NCBI GenBank assembly: GCA_048013815.1
Contig: CM106585.1
Coordinates: forward strand, 19,964,001 to 20,028,000
Origin: Setoptus koraiensis
Lineage: Eukaryota; Arthropoda
Direction of reading: 5' to 3'
Length of the DNA stretch: 64,000 bases
The stretch's first letter is position 1. Each line of letters opens with the position of its first letter. Below the pieces are notes generated by a model. It saw only the letters and a list, made by a program, of their open reading frames with translations, had not been told where the DNA came from and ran no database searches. Positions 45,201-55,599 of the stretch are shown piece by piece. The position numbers and the translations under genes were made by a program.

Positions 45201-48200
45201 CGTCACCAACAACGTCAATTTGGCCATCGACGGCCTCGACGACTCAATGGAGTCCAAGAACGACCTCGCGCCGGCCAGCGCCACCCAACAGACGGCCGCC
45301 AACGCCAACAAACCGTTCAAAATCACCAGTTTGGCCACCACGGTGGTCAAGTCGCCAAACATCAGCATGAGCATCACAAACATACACGGACAGCCCATCG
45401 GCACGGCCACCGTGGGCGACCGGCTGGCGCTCATGTTCGAGATCAAGGACAAATCAAGTGAGTATCGCGTGATTGCGCCGTTGCGCAATCTCGACACATT
45501 TCCATATTTCAACATTTTTGCCGCAATCGCCGCGCGCTCGTTGCGCAAGCTCTCATCGCACAGCTCTGACCGCCACAGTCTGGCCGCCACAGTCTGGCCG
45601 CCACAGTCTGGCCGCCAGAGTCTGGCGTAATCGCCGCATAATTCACCGGCTCGCCGCTGACTCGGGCGAGCCTTATATAATAAGGGTTGCCCGTAATGAG
45701 GTTGCGTAACGAGCGTTGCGCAATCACGCCAACATCGTGCTTCATGTGGGCCGCTGCATGCGCCGGCCCGCACGACTATGACGACAATGAATATGACGCC
45801 GAATGCAACCATGAATGACAAACGAGCGACACCGGCGCACACTGACAGCTCACAATTGCCAGTGACAATCAGCTGTCACGCACAGCTGATTGAACAGATC
45901 GAGAACAGGTGATTAGGTAATTAGCGGCGTCGCTTGTTGTTTTCGTTTGTTTGTCTCGTTTGTTTGTCTCATTTGTTTGTTTCGTTTCGTTTGTTCGGTT
46001 CGATTTTTGATGCCGGCGCGACACACGACGACTCGGTATGTGGCTCGATTGCGCAACGACATGCGTTGCATGTCGCACAGTGTGTGTGTGTGTGTCATAT
46101 TATGTAACTTACATAACATTATTATGACGTAACGTTAACAATTGTAGGTTTGGTTGGCCGAGCCGCATGGTGCCGTTGCGCAATTGCGCACCGCGGCCGG
46201 TGACACGACAGGTGATTTGTTGGCCAGATGAAGCGAGACTCGCTCGCCCGCCCGCCCGCTCGCTCGGGCACAACAACAAATCACTGCAAATCACAAGCGG
46301 CCCCACGGCTGCCCGATCCCGATCAGCTGGCCGACAATCAGCTGGGGCTAGTCGGGCTCGGCGAGCTGATTACCCATGAGCCCATCAAAACTTGCTGCAT
46401 CAAAACAAATTGTTATGTAAAAGTTACGTAATTGTCTGCTGTTATGTGATTGTGTGCTGCTGTTATGTTACATTGACAACAAATGTGACCATTGTCCGCA
46501 TGACATTTGCATTGTCACAACATGTCATGCGTGCTCTGACAAACAGCTGGCCAGTGACAGCGCGTTGCGACAGTCACTGCGACGGACAGTGCGACAACAT
46601 TGGTGACACTGCTGTGAGACGCATTACGCAATTGCACCACGCAAAACTACCTGTGCACCGACGGTTGAGGGCGCCACAAACGAGCGAGAGTCAACAACAG
46701 CGACCGGCCAACACAAACAGGCGAGCATTGTTTGCGGTTGCGTCACGTCACGATTGGCGCTGACTTGTTTTGACATTTATCATTTTGTTTTCGTTCGCAA
46801 TATTGGCCAATATTGCGCGCCAGTTCACTGGCGCAGCCCGTTGGCCGCTGACCCGCGCTCGCGTCGGTCGCGTCGGTCGCGTCGGGCCGGCCGGGTGCTG
46901 CCGACACAACAATGGCACCCAGCGCGAAGCCGCTCGCAAACCATCGGTCAGCGACAGTCGAGTCGCGATTGTCGATCGAGTCGCTACTGTCAGTCGCGCA
47001 TCGGACGCTCAATTGGCAGGCACAATTGCGCGCCCGACGCCGAGATATGCCGACGTATGGACGGTGCAATATGGAGCCGCGGTGCGGACGCAGGGCCAAT
47101 TATTGGCATTGTTGTGTCGCCCGTGTGTGCGGCGGCCGAGCGCGGCACGAAACTAGCCCGAGACGCGACCAGACTAGCGACAGACCGGCCAAACTGGCCG
47201 CCGACGGCACAGTCTGCGGTCGCGCCGGGCCGGCGCGTTTACTTTTGCTGGCCGGCGCGGCGACCGCAGAAGGACACTCTTGTTGGTCATCTTTTGATTG
47301 GCGTGTGTGTCCACAAAAGTGACTCTCGACTCGAGAGTCTCGAGCGCCGGCAGAGTATCGAGAACGGAGACAAACGCCGATCGTTGACCCTGCCAGTCGG
47401 CCGTCAGTGGCGATCGACTGGCTCGTTACGTAACTGGACCCGATGCGAGCCTCGAGTCGACAATCTCACCTGTCCTTGCCGTCATTTGTCGTCATTCGCT
47501 CTCGTTTGCGGGCGCTTCCTCTCGCTTGGCGCGGTGTCAGCCATTTTTGCTTTTTTGCTCTCGGGCGAGCGCGGAGAAAGTCGCCTCGGCGCTCATTGCG
47601 TCAGTGTCACTGTCAGTGTCTGACAGTGTCTGACGATCAGCGATGCGCGTATCACCTCATTCGTCACGTCGTCGACGCTGCCTAGTCGCTTGCGACCTGA
47701 CACATTCGCGACAACTATTCCGACACAAATTCAAATGCGGATTCAAAAATGTTGCCCACGCTCGGCTGGCAAACATTTTTGAGGGCTCGCGATTGAACGT
47801 TTAATTAGTGCGCTTTCACGGGCAACACGTGCCCTGTTTTTGCTCGCACTGAGCGGCTCGCAATGCGCCCCAACTTACAATTAATTAATGTTATTTAATC
47901 ATGATATTGAATGATTGATATGATAGTTGTTGCATCATATAAATGTGATGATATCACACGTATTTGTTTGACTGTTGGCTGCTGGCTCGGTTGGCGCCAC
48001 CGTCGGTCGCTCGGTGGTCGCTCTACCTAGGTATTGTTGGTTGCACTGTCAGTTGTCAGTTGTCGGTTGTCAGCTGTTGTTAAGTTGTGTGTCACTCTCA
48101 CAACTTAACAACAGCTGACAACTTTCATGTTGCGTAATGCTGATTGTGCCAGCTCGCCAGCTAGCGATTGGCCAACAACAAGTGGCACGGCGTGTCACGC

Positions 48201-51200
48201 CCATTTGCGTGGGCGTCACAACAGCTAGCGTCAACAGGTGACGAGAGATGCGACAGGTGAAGAGGTTGTCTTGTTATCGAGTTTGTTGTTGCACACACGA
48301 CTTTTGTTGCTGTCGTTGTCGTTGTTGTTGTTGCCGCTGTTGTTGTTGTCGTTGTTGTTGTTGCCGCTGTTGTTGTTGTCGTTGCTCATGTGAGCAGTGT
48401 CAGCGGTAATTATATTAGTACATATACAACAGTGTCGAGGTGTTAACATGCTCATTGCTCCATCAATGATTATGTAACAAGTTGCACAACAATACACTTA
48501 ATCGCCGGCTAGCTCACAAGCTCGACAGGCCCGCTTGTTACTGGCCAGCGTTGCCAGTTGGTGGTCAGTCGGTTGTTTGTGGGAATTAAATTGTGTTGAG
48601 CTTATTATCAACTATTATTATGAGCTGTGCGTGTGTGTCTGCCAGCAACCGACTGACCAGCGCAACGGCAGCAACAACGCCGACAACAGCAACGACAGCA
48701 ACAGCAGCAACGACAGCAACAGCAGCAACAACAGCAACGACAGCAACAGCAGCAACAGCAGCAACAACAGCAACGACAGCAACAACAAGTGCACAATAAT
48801 GGACAACAATGACGACGCTAGCTGTTGTGTTGCGCCATGTGTGTCACTGTCGGACAATGGCTGTTTGTGTTGATGCCGTTGTGCTGTTGTTACAGCAGCA
48901 GCACGGCAGCCAACATCAACATCAACAACAACAACAACATCAGCATCAACTCACCTTTCTAAGCCACTCATGTGAGCTTACAATGTAAGTCTATGTAAGC
49001 TGCTTATGTGCGCTTAGGCGGCAGTATGTGCAGTGGGCTTATGCAACATACATGTTATGTAATAACCAATTGCCACACAATTGCCCAATTGTGTGTGTGT
49101 GTTATTACGTAACATCAACGTGTGTCACTGCCAGCCAACTGCACCGGCTCATCTGGCCAGGTGAGCCGGCCGGCACTCACTGCCAGCCGGAATGGTTGTC
49201 ACGCCGGACGAGCGGTCAGTGGTGGCGCGTTTGAGCCACTGTCGGGCCGGTAGCTTCGTTGCGCTAATATTTCTATTTGTCAAATCTCTCTCCCTCTCTT
49301 ATAAAAATAAATGTGCGCGCGCAAACATGAAAATTTTTGTTTAAATTGGAGTGCAAAAAACAGTCAACATTGCGCAATGTTTGACTCTGATCATCAGAGT
49401 CTGATGTCGCCAAATGACAAAGGACAAGAGAAAGAGCGAGAGAGAGAGAGAATGACGAAAAACTCGAGACAAGTTTCATAAATAAAGTTTGCCGAATAAT
49501 AAACTTGAAACAAATTATAAACAAGAAGAAGCTGCCAGCCGACGGAATGAAGCGGCCACTTGTGAGCAATCGATGGCCGCTAATTTGATTGATGGTCGCC
49601 CTTGATTTGCGACGCCGGTGACGGGCCACTGATGGCAGTTGACTTTTGATTGACCTCAGGTTGTTGACACAAGCCGCTGCTTGCGAGCGTCTCAACCACA
49701 ACAATGCAAACAATATTCAATATTTCATTTGTTGTTGAATTATTGATTTCATTGTTGTTGGCGACGCAATTAGTCGCTGCTGAGCGCATTGTGCCCAGGC
49801 ATTGTCCACTGGCGTTGTCCACTGACAGCGTCCACTGACAGCGTCCACTGACAGCGTCCACTGACAACGTCCACTGACAACGTCCACTGGCACTGTCCAC
49901 TGGCACTGTCCACCGGCATTGTCCGCAGTGGACAATGTCAGTGGACGGTGGCCACTCTCGCGAGGCACACAATTGATTTGAGCGCAATAGATTTAAACGC
50001 ATCAATCGCGTCAGCACGCTACTGACAAGTGAGCACAGGTGAGGCGCTCGTTGAATGATCACTCAAAGTCACTGGAGATGATCAAGTTGAACTTGAACTG
50101 TTTCAGTTCAAGTGAAAGTGGCGCGCCCAGACCGGAAGTGCGCACACGCGCGCCGTGGTCAGTTGCTCAGTTCGTTTTAGATTGGCCAATTAGGCACTGT
50201 TGTGCTGATTGCTGTTGTGACCAGATCGATTTCGAATTGACAAATTGATTTCTGTGATTTTGTATCTCTTTGCGCTCAAATGCTACGTAACAAAACTCAC
50301 CATGACGTAACAAGTGCTGGCGTGTCAGCGTCGGCTCAAATTAGCTGCCCACTTAAACGTAATGAGAGGTTGTGTGGCGTTGAATGGTCAGTTGTGAGCA
50401 ATATCAACAGTGACAAAGACGCTCGGCGCAACACAACAACTGTTGTCACTGTCAGCCTGACAGTGTCAGGCAAGCAAGCTGTCGCTGTCAATTGGCCATC
50501 TCACACCGCCAACACAATGTGAATAGTCACTATTCAACAGTCACTGTTGAACAGTGTGTGTGTGTGTGTGTCATCTTCATTTGTGTGTCATGATGCGAGG
50601 CAACATGATGATGTAATAATAACAAGATTGGTAAGTATTGGCAGACGACAGGCACATTGTGTTGCTTGCAAGGTGACAACACAGCCACCTGTCATGTTGC
50701 CAGCAACAGTGACATGATGGTCAAGAGAGTGCTAATTGTATTCACATGTTGTTTGTGTTGATCCAGTTGCAATCTCTCGCCGGCTAATGTTGCGCAATCG
50801 CTTGCCGGCTAATGTTGCGCAATCGCTCGCCAGAGCACGGTGTCGCCGTCAGCTGACCAGCTGACCGGCTGACAGTGTCAACTGGAGCCGGTTGGCCAGC
50901 ATATTAAATGGCCAACATATTAAATGGCCAACATGTTAGTTGGCAATTGTTGTTGTTGTTATTTTTTCTATTGTTGTTAGTCGCTGCTCGTTGTGTGCGA
51001 TACGGTGTCCAGTATCGGCGAGCTGTCCAGTCTGGCCAGTGTTGTTGTGGCAGCAACGCCGGCGACGACAGCCAACGACAATTGGCCGCACAAATCCTAT
51101 CATGATTGCACAACACAACATTATTAACTAGCTGGCCATTATTAGGCGAGCCAAGTTGCAGCTAAATAGCCTAGTCGTAGTGGCCACTGGATACTAATAT

Positions 51201-54148
51201 TATGTGACACAAGCTATTATAAAACTGCTGTGTGTCTCTTACAACTATTGCGTCATATAACCAGCTCAGATAATTAGTTGTCTCATCGACTCTCTCGCGG
51301 CGACGTCTTAAGTAGCCACCAGACATCATCTTGCTTAAGATGTCTTGAGAGCTCCGTCGATGAGACATACCCGCCAAACCCGACTCGCTTTGCCACCCGG
51401 GCTTTGTTTGCGGACCACCGCAAACGACTCTGCCCGGCCACTGGCGGCCGTAGCGGACAAAGCTCGCCATCCCATTAAATCGCCAGATTGATATATCTTT
51501 GAGACAGACAGACACACAGACTGCTCATCTATTCTTCTCACCACCACCACCAAATGACCTAACTAATCGAGCAACCGTTCATTTGTCGCCACCACTTCCG
51601 CCTCCGCTTGTCCAATGTGGCCGCTGCCGTCGCCGCCAAACACTAATTACTAGGTCCCTTTGGCATCTTTGTTAGGGAAATAGTGGCCATAGACGGCAAA
51701 ATAAATCACCAATTGGCAGCCAATCATCAGCATATAAAACAACAGCAACAAACTAACGATTGGAACGATGAACTCGCCTTCCTATCGGCCGCCAGCTCAA
51801 ATCCCACAAGCCAATCGGTGCTTCTCGTGGACTCGCTTGGCTGTCCCACCGACTCAAACATAATGGGGCCCCTCACTAAAATGGACCCCATTGGTCAGAC
51901 CATATTGGCCCCGTTCGATGCCTTCAAGTTTCCCACTTCCGATGTTGTTTTGTTCAAGGCGGTGGTCACAACGTGCGTCTCCGAATGTGAGCCCGTCTAC
52001 TGTGGCCTCCAATCTTCATCTACCATGTCCCCCCCATCATACCAGTATCCGCAGTCGCCCTCTCAGCACTCGTCCTCTAGCACCCTGGCGCCGCCCACCA
52101 CAACCAGTGCCACCACTCAGACTTTGTACACTTACGCAACACCCTTCGCGGGCTCCTCCTTGTCAACATTTACCAGTGCCACTAGCGGCGGTGGTGGTGC
52201 CAACACCGCCGCCGCCATTGGAACAGGCGGAACCGCTGGCAGCACCGGAAGTACTAGGCCGGCAATGTCGATGTTGCCGGGCGGGCAAGTGACATTCAAC
52301 AACAACACTGGCACTGGCAACCCGGTTGTCAAACCGGGCAATCAAAGCGGTCTGTTCGGGCCAATGACTACGCCCTCGGTACCGTTCAGCACGTTTCCGC
52401 CGCGCGGTGTTGCCGCGGTCAGTGCCACAACTACAAGCAGCAACAGCAACAACAGCATCAACTCTACCCGAATGAACCCGCCGCCGCTGCCGCAGCAGCA
52501 GCAACAGGCTACCGGGCAATATCCGGCAGTTATAAAGCCAATGCCGGGCAGCGGCAGTGGCATCAACCCGCAGTTCTTCAACTACAACCCGGCGGCCCAA
52601 TCCCAGTCAGCGGGCGTAAACAAGTTAGACTTCAATCTCGCCGACCTAGTCAATCAGATGACCTCCGCGATAGACGGCGACATGCGTCGCACCAGCAACA
52701 ACAACAAGTGGCCCCCCGCCGACCACCCTAGCGGCAACAACAGCAACAACCAAATGGACAACAATCACGAGATGGCAACACGATATTCGCAAATGGACAC
52801 ACAATTGTTCGATACCGATTCGGCGGGGCCACAGCAATTGGCCGGCGATTCGACCGGCTACCGGAACAACAGCACCAACCGTGTTGTTCCAACTAGCGCA
52901 AACATAAACGGCGACACTAGCATGGATCTGACCTATAGCGGCGACAAGTCGTACCTGTCGGGTGGTCTGCCCGTGGCGCAGCTGTATCAGCAGCAGTTGC
53001 ACGGGTCCGCCGTCAGGTCGTATGGCAAAAAGAAGCGGAAGCGCAGAAGAAAGAGACACGATCTAGAGGCCAATATCGTGGAGCCGAGCGGCGCCGTTAG
53101 CGATCCGTCGCGGACCAGATCGCAGACGCAGCACCGCAACGGTAGCGGCAACAACAACAACTTTCAGCTCAGCATGAACCTGGACGACATTAAATTTCAT
53201 CAGTTAAGGGCCAACATTGTGGACATGGATCAAATCAAGGAGATTCTGTCCAGGGGCCGGGACTACCGCACGCGACAGGCCAGACAATACAATGGGCATT
53301 CCGCGAGAACCGCCACGGCCGACAACAACAACATCAAGCAACCTGTTTATGAGATGGACGAGCTAGTGGTGCAGTCTATCCGCATTGTGGACAAGCTCCA
53401 TTTTGACACTAATGACACGGCCAACGGCCCTACTGGCCAGGCAACGGCCAGGGCCAGAAAATTGCAAGATTCGCCCACCAAGACAACCGACCCCACACAG
53501 ACGGCCACACAGATGAACAAATCAGCGGCCAAGACCAAAACAATCCTCGAGGGCTCCTCGAACCCAACTGGCGAACAGCAGCAACAAGCAACCGATGACG
53601 CTGATTCCAGCAGCAGCACCGACAGACGGTCGTCGAGTAACGGCAACGACGACGACAACAACGACGACAACGATGACGCCGGAGCCCCCATAGGCCACGT
53701 GGGCGCCACCATCAATAGAGGCACTCTCAATAATACGGGCGCACTCAGTCTCATAATAGGCACTGTATCATTTGTTTTTGTTCAGATATTCTTTGTATTA
53801 ATTTGCTTTGTCAGCTGGAACAAACACCATACAAGGACGCTGGCCAATTCGTCGAGCCTATCTCAGCACACTCAATCCATGATAAGTAGTTCACCCTCCA
53901 ATCTTGACACTATCAGTCTACAGTCACAACACCAACAAGCCAATTGTAATATTTTGAGCGACGGCAGAAAAGTGTATCAATATCAAGCCTATAATTTACC
54001 GCCAACATTGAACAGTTTATCGGACTATGCCACCACTAGATCCATTATTAGCGACAACAATTGTAACAATAACCAAAAAACTATGTCTCTCAAGTGCCTT
54101 GATAAAAAGTGTATAATGTGCTATGATATATTTACTATTAATTTGTAG
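33292..54148 (+). CDS. PAN/apple and ZP-domain transmembrane protein (trynity/neyo/nyobe type)
   Basis: An apical extracellular-matrix protein of the class that shapes cuticle in insects. Exons are 33292-33844, 43673-45457 and 51654-54148. Donor and acceptor phases agree and give 1610 codons plus stop. Order: hydrophobic signal segment (about 1-30); PAN 1 (about 97-184, CNNGFLTFEL to EKLCLL); PAN 2 (about 195-270, RRCPRAWTFERV); Q/H/N-rich linker; PAN 3 (about 496-590, NNCIYEP to ASCYHV); ZP domain (about 592-896, CKAREMVAKVKTS to CVSECEPVYC, with PFGIFVREIVAIDG at the last splice junction); a long disordered part with a furin-like basic run KKKRKRRRKRH (about 1239); a membrane segment (about 1475-1500); and a cytoplasmic tail. 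Which of the three fly paralogues is closest cannot be told. AATAAA lies at 54253-54258. Confidence 0.9.
34204..34261. repeat. Long hairpin, 26-bp arm with one 4-nt bulge
   Basis: The left arm 34204-34229 and right arm 34232-34261 pair at 25 of 26 positions if a 4-nt bulge (CGTA) is allowed on the right side. The nominal loop is 2 nt. It is AT-rich with TTTGCATAT cores and a TACGTAACG end. Confidence 0.85.
34818..34860. repeat. Hairpin, 17-bp arms, TTACGTAA at apex
   Basis: CTTATCATCGTCATATT (34818-34834) pairs with AATATGATGATGATAAG (34844-34860) at 16 of 17 positions, with a 9-nt loop. ATTACGTAAC overlaps the apex. Confidence 0.85.
36372..36504. repeat. 19-bp tandem repeat, seven units
   Basis: Units of CATCAGCTGACTGTCGAAA alternate with CGTCGGCTGATTGTCGAAA. 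Each carries CAGCTGA or GGCTGA, and the period stays at 19 bp throughout. Confidence 0.9.
36583..36611. repeat. Perfect hairpin, 13-bp arms
   Basis: GCGACAGCCGATA (36583-36595) and TATCGGCTGTCGC (36599-36611) are exact reverse complements around a TAA spacer. Confidence 0.85.
37674..37745. repeat. 18-bp tandem repeat carrying GTTACATAAC, four units
   Basis: Units such as CATGTTACATAACCCCGG. Three of the four contain GTTACATAAC (reverse complement GTTATGTAAC) and the fourth GTTACATGAC. Confidence 0.9.
37911..38002. repeat. 20-bp tandem repeat carrying TTACGCAA, about 4.5 units
   Basis: Units of CCGGTTACGCAACACGCCGG. TTACGCAA recurs at 37915, 37935, 37955 and 37975, and the last partial unit has TTACGAAG. 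Confidence 0.9.
38008..38083. repeat. GAT/GAC trinucleotide repeat
   Basis: About 25 GAT/GAC triplets in the ZP intron. It reads as poly-Asp in one frame but lies outside any supported exon. Confidence 0.95.
38540..38652. repeat. GTT/GCT/GTC trinucleotide repeat
   Basis: Imperfect TTG-rich triplet array with period-30 higher order (GTTGTTGCTGTCGTCGTTGC-like blocks). Confidence 0.9.
39277..39318. repeat. 10-bp tandem repeat GGTGGTTGGC
   Basis: Four nearly perfect units. Confidence 0.9.
40168..40193. repeat. Inverted repeat, 10-bp arms
   Basis: AATGATTGCG and CGCAATCATT flank TCGCGT, immediately before ATTACGTAAT. Confidence 0.75.
43179..43250. repeat. Direct repeat of about 35 bp, two copies
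   Basis: The block containing TTCGGCGATTCGCTCATTTG and then CATTAACCGGCCAA is repeated once with a single change (CATTGACCGGCCAA). Confidence 0.85.
43353..43371. repeat. Perfect hairpin, 9-bp arms
   Basis: GACTCTGTT and AACAGAGTC separated by a single A. Confidence 0.75.
48066..48122. repeat. Perfect hairpin, 24-bp arms
   Basis: The arms 48066-48089 and 48099-48122 are exact reverse complements over 24 bp with a 9-nt loop (TGTCACTCT). The arm contains GTCAGCTGTTGTTAAGTTG. It is the strongest fold-back in the window, with size and pairing like a short precursor RNA, although real miRNA precursors are usually less perfect. Confidence 0.9.
48296..48380. repeat. TTG/GTC trinucleotide repeat
   Basis: Two long internal copies of a GTTGTTGTTGCCGCTGTTG block within a TTG-rich run. 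Confidence 0.9.
48663..48792. repeat. CAG/CAA/CGA trinucleotide repeat
   Basis: Repeating AGCAACAGCAGCAACGACAG-type blocks. It lies in the intron, not in a supported exon. Confidence 0.9.
49799..49930. repeat. 12-bp tandem repeat GTCCACTGACAG, about ten units
   Basis: Units vary as GTCCACTGACAG, GTCCACTGACAA and GTCCACTGGCAC. At its right edge the array turns over (ATTGTCC-GCAG-TGGACAAT), forming an inverted end. Confidence 0.9.
50766..50830. repeat. Direct repeat of about 25 bp containing TTGCGCAA
   Basis: Two copies of CGCCGGCTAATGTTGCGCAA or close variants, then a third partial CGCTCGCC. TTGCGCAA starts at 50790 and 50815. Confidence 0.85.
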
Positions 54149-54252
54149 ACAAAGAAAATGAATTAAATTATTTAATCTATTTCCACGCTTCCAAGATACT
54201 TTGCCGATTATTTCATTAGTGATGACGACTTTACATAAGAGATTGTTAATTG

Positions 54253-54258
54253 AATAAA
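54253..54258 (+). terminator. Poly(A) signal of the ZP gene
   Basis: AATAAA 105 bp after the stop codon; the same sequence recurs in the right copy near 57644. Confidence 0.6.
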
Positions 54259-54390
54259 CGACGAGATGTACCATCGTCATATTGTTCGATGTGAGTCAAG
54301 ACAGCGGCCATAACAGCAGCACAGCAGCAGCGGCATCAGTAGGACTTTTCGGAAGGAAACTATGTTAATAGATTTAAGATAAGAATTCTA

Positions 54391-54642
54391 TTCAATTCTT
54401 TGCAACAGGCGCGGGTTTCGCAGCGGGTTCCTTCTTTTTGTTGTTGTCTTTGGAGGCCGGGCCTGCGGTGGCTGTTGGCTTAGGGCAAGCATCAGCAGTA
54501 GCTTTAGAAGAGTCAGTTAGGCCTACTTGGCTTAGGGCGGCCGCATCCTCGTCGGGTCTGGTAATCTGGCCACGTTCTTGTATTTGGTCACCACAAGATC
54601 CGAGGCGATGGTCGTGTCTGGGTCGTCTCCTTTTTCCGACAT
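54391..54642 (-). pseudogene. PA2G4: PA2G4 remnant with large internal deletion
   Basis: The first 24 codons of PA2G4 (from the ATG at 54642, MSEKGDDPDTTIASDL...) are joined to its 3' end with 1256 bp missing (the equivalent of 57947-59202). A 12-nt filler (54556-54567) with no obvious source sits at the join. The frame then stops after about 36 residues, so no EBP1 can be made. It is the left member of the duplicated pair. The remaining sequence matches the intact gene almost exactly, so the deletion is recent or is an assembly fault. Confidence 0.88.
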
Positions 54643-55599
54643 GACTACGCTATTCTATACACACACACACACCGTTTGTGGCGATAATATTTGTGGTGAT
54701 AATATTTGTGGTGATAATATGTGTTGGGTAATATGTGCCGTGATATGTGTGGCAATATGCGTGTGATATCGTGGCGAATGATGGCCGCGAACAGTCACTT
54801 GTTACAGGCGTGCAACGATATTGTGTGTAAGTGATAGCAGCAGCGTATGCAAATGATAACGATAATATGCAAATGTCTATTAAATGATGGCCTTCGAAAA
54901 TAAATATATATTTATATACGATATCACTGATATTTATTATCAGTATGGTGGTGTGGATATTGGCATGTTGTGCACGCTTCTTTTAGTTTCTCGCTCTCTC
55001 TCTGTCTCTCACTCGCTCACACACTGTGCATGTTGCTTGCTGGCCCGTCTGTCTTCCTGTTTGTCTGCCGTTCTAATTTTAGCTGCTGCGCCAATGGCGG
55101 GGGGCGTGACAGAGGCCGCCCGGCGGCAATTTTCGAAAAAACACGGCGGCGGCAACACAATCGGCCAACTTGAGCCGCGGCGGCGCCCGCCAACATTATT
55201 CATGCCAACTCGGGAGGGGGGAGGCAGGCCAACGTATTATAAGCTGGCCTCTCCCACACGTGGGAGCGCCAACCAACAACCGCACGCAAAACAACAAAGA
55301 ATCTCCCATGAGCTGGCCCAACCCGCAGTCGGGAGCCCGCCGGAGTCGGGACTCGGGAGCGCGAACCACGCGTAAACAAAAACAAGCCACACGGAATTCC
55401 GGCACACGCATTTGCCGGCGGCCGGCCAGCCCAGTCGATATGCTCGCAGCAAACCACAAAAGCCCATATCATCAGGATTTAGAAAAACTTAAATAATTGC
55501 ATTTATTCAACTCAGCTTAGCTCGTATTGTTGTATCACTCTATTTACATCGATTAATCGCTTGTTGTTGTTGTTGTAACTACCACCGTGCTGGCTTTTA
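54643..55599. other. Left copy of the PA2G4 upstream / ALDH1L1 downstream region
   Basis: Corresponds to 59278-60231. Many small indels separate the two copies (CA and CT run lengths, and a block near 55180-55270), in contrast to the near-identical coding parts. It contains the ALDH1L1 3' UTR signal (TTTATT near 55500, minus strand). Confidence 0.75.

Larger units (their letters stand above)
45458..51653 (+). other. ZP gene intron 2 (6.2 kb), palindrome-rich
   Basis: Phase-1 intron, AAATCAA/GTGAGT to AATTACTAG/GTCCCT, within the ZP domain just before PFGIFVRE. About 15 TTRCGYAA octamers, a 24-bp perfect hairpin, and CAG/CAA, TTG and 12-bp tandem arrays. No supported gene. Confidence 0.8.
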
